Part shown: positions 15,050 through 15,140 of the stretch, piece by piece | Position numbering within the stretch: the stretch's first letter is position 1 | Layout: every line of letters starts with the position of its first letter | Origin: Bacteroidota bacterium | GTDB taxonomy: Bacteria; Bacteroidota; Bacteroidia; Bacteroidales; Prolixibacteraceae | DNA: 15,140 nt | Reading direction: 5' to 3' | Assembly: GCA_023488865.1 (NCBI GenBank) | Contig: JAMDDG010000164.1 | Coordinates: 1 to 15,140 of the forward strand | Position numbers and translations under genes: made by a program | The notes under the pieces: model-generated | Database searches by the model: none | Seen by the model: the letters and a program-made list of their open reading frames with translations, nothing else | Told to the model about the DNA's origin: nothing

Positions 15050-15140
15050 ATAAAAAATGTTTTAACTTTCGGGTGAAATCAACCACCAGTATGTTATTTA
15101 TAAGGCTGTTTCTGGAAAGTTTTCGTTTTGCTTACAACTC

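Noticed and set aside
15018..15086. Longer N-terminus for purH
   Set aside because: The extra 23 residues are not part of PurH, and the reading would cross the TAnnTTTG element at 15042-15049.

Overview
The window reads as chromosomal DNA of a Bacteroidota bacterium, probably from the class Bacteroidia. Support comes from the purH-mreB-mreC-mreD-mrdA-rodA order (known in this phylum), the near absence of strong Shine-Dalgarno sites with A-rich start regions instead, a Bacteroidota-type -7 promoter element (TAnnTTTG) before purH, and cas proteins that match the Porphyromonas gingivalis-type (PGING) type I families. Every gene I can support lies on the minus strand, so the order of reading is from high to low coordinates.

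Region 1 (15140 to 7547) is housekeeping. It holds purH, the last two steps of IMP synthesis, then the rod-shape and elongasome genes mreB, mreC, mreD, mrdA (PBP2) and rodA. MreB forms the cytoskeletal filament, MreC and MreD link it to the periplasmic machinery, and RodA (glycan polymerase) works with PBP2 (transpeptidase) to build side-wall peptidoglycan. Genes are tightly spaced or overlap, except for a 134-bp gap between mrdA and rodA that carries a REP-like palindrome.

Region 2 (7505 to 467) is a type I CRISPR-Cas interference module. cas6 starts only 41 bp after rodA with no clear promoter of its own. It is separated from the remaining cas genes by about 0.8 kb containing a broken REP-associated transposase (RAYT/TnpA-REP, HUH type) and at least five palindromes. 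Then come cas5, csp2 (large subunit, Cas8-like), csp1 (Cas7-like) and cas3 (HD nuclease plus helicase), packed as an operon. Cas6 would cut the pre-crRNA. Cas5, Csp1 and Csp2, perhaps with a small Cas11 made from inside csp2, would form the Cascade complex, and Cas3 would degrade the target. No cas1, cas2, cas4 or CRISPR array is visible, so this is an effector set whose spacers must lie elsewhere or be lost.

Region 3 (400 to 1) is the start of a gene of the DUF6155 type, cut by the window edge.

The most notable structural signal is a family of 33-bp palindromes. Two copies (429-461 and 6134-6166) are exact reverse complements of each other and bracket the cas5-csp2-csp1-cas3 cassette. A third, diverged copy (6685-6717) lies between cas6 and the broken RAYT.
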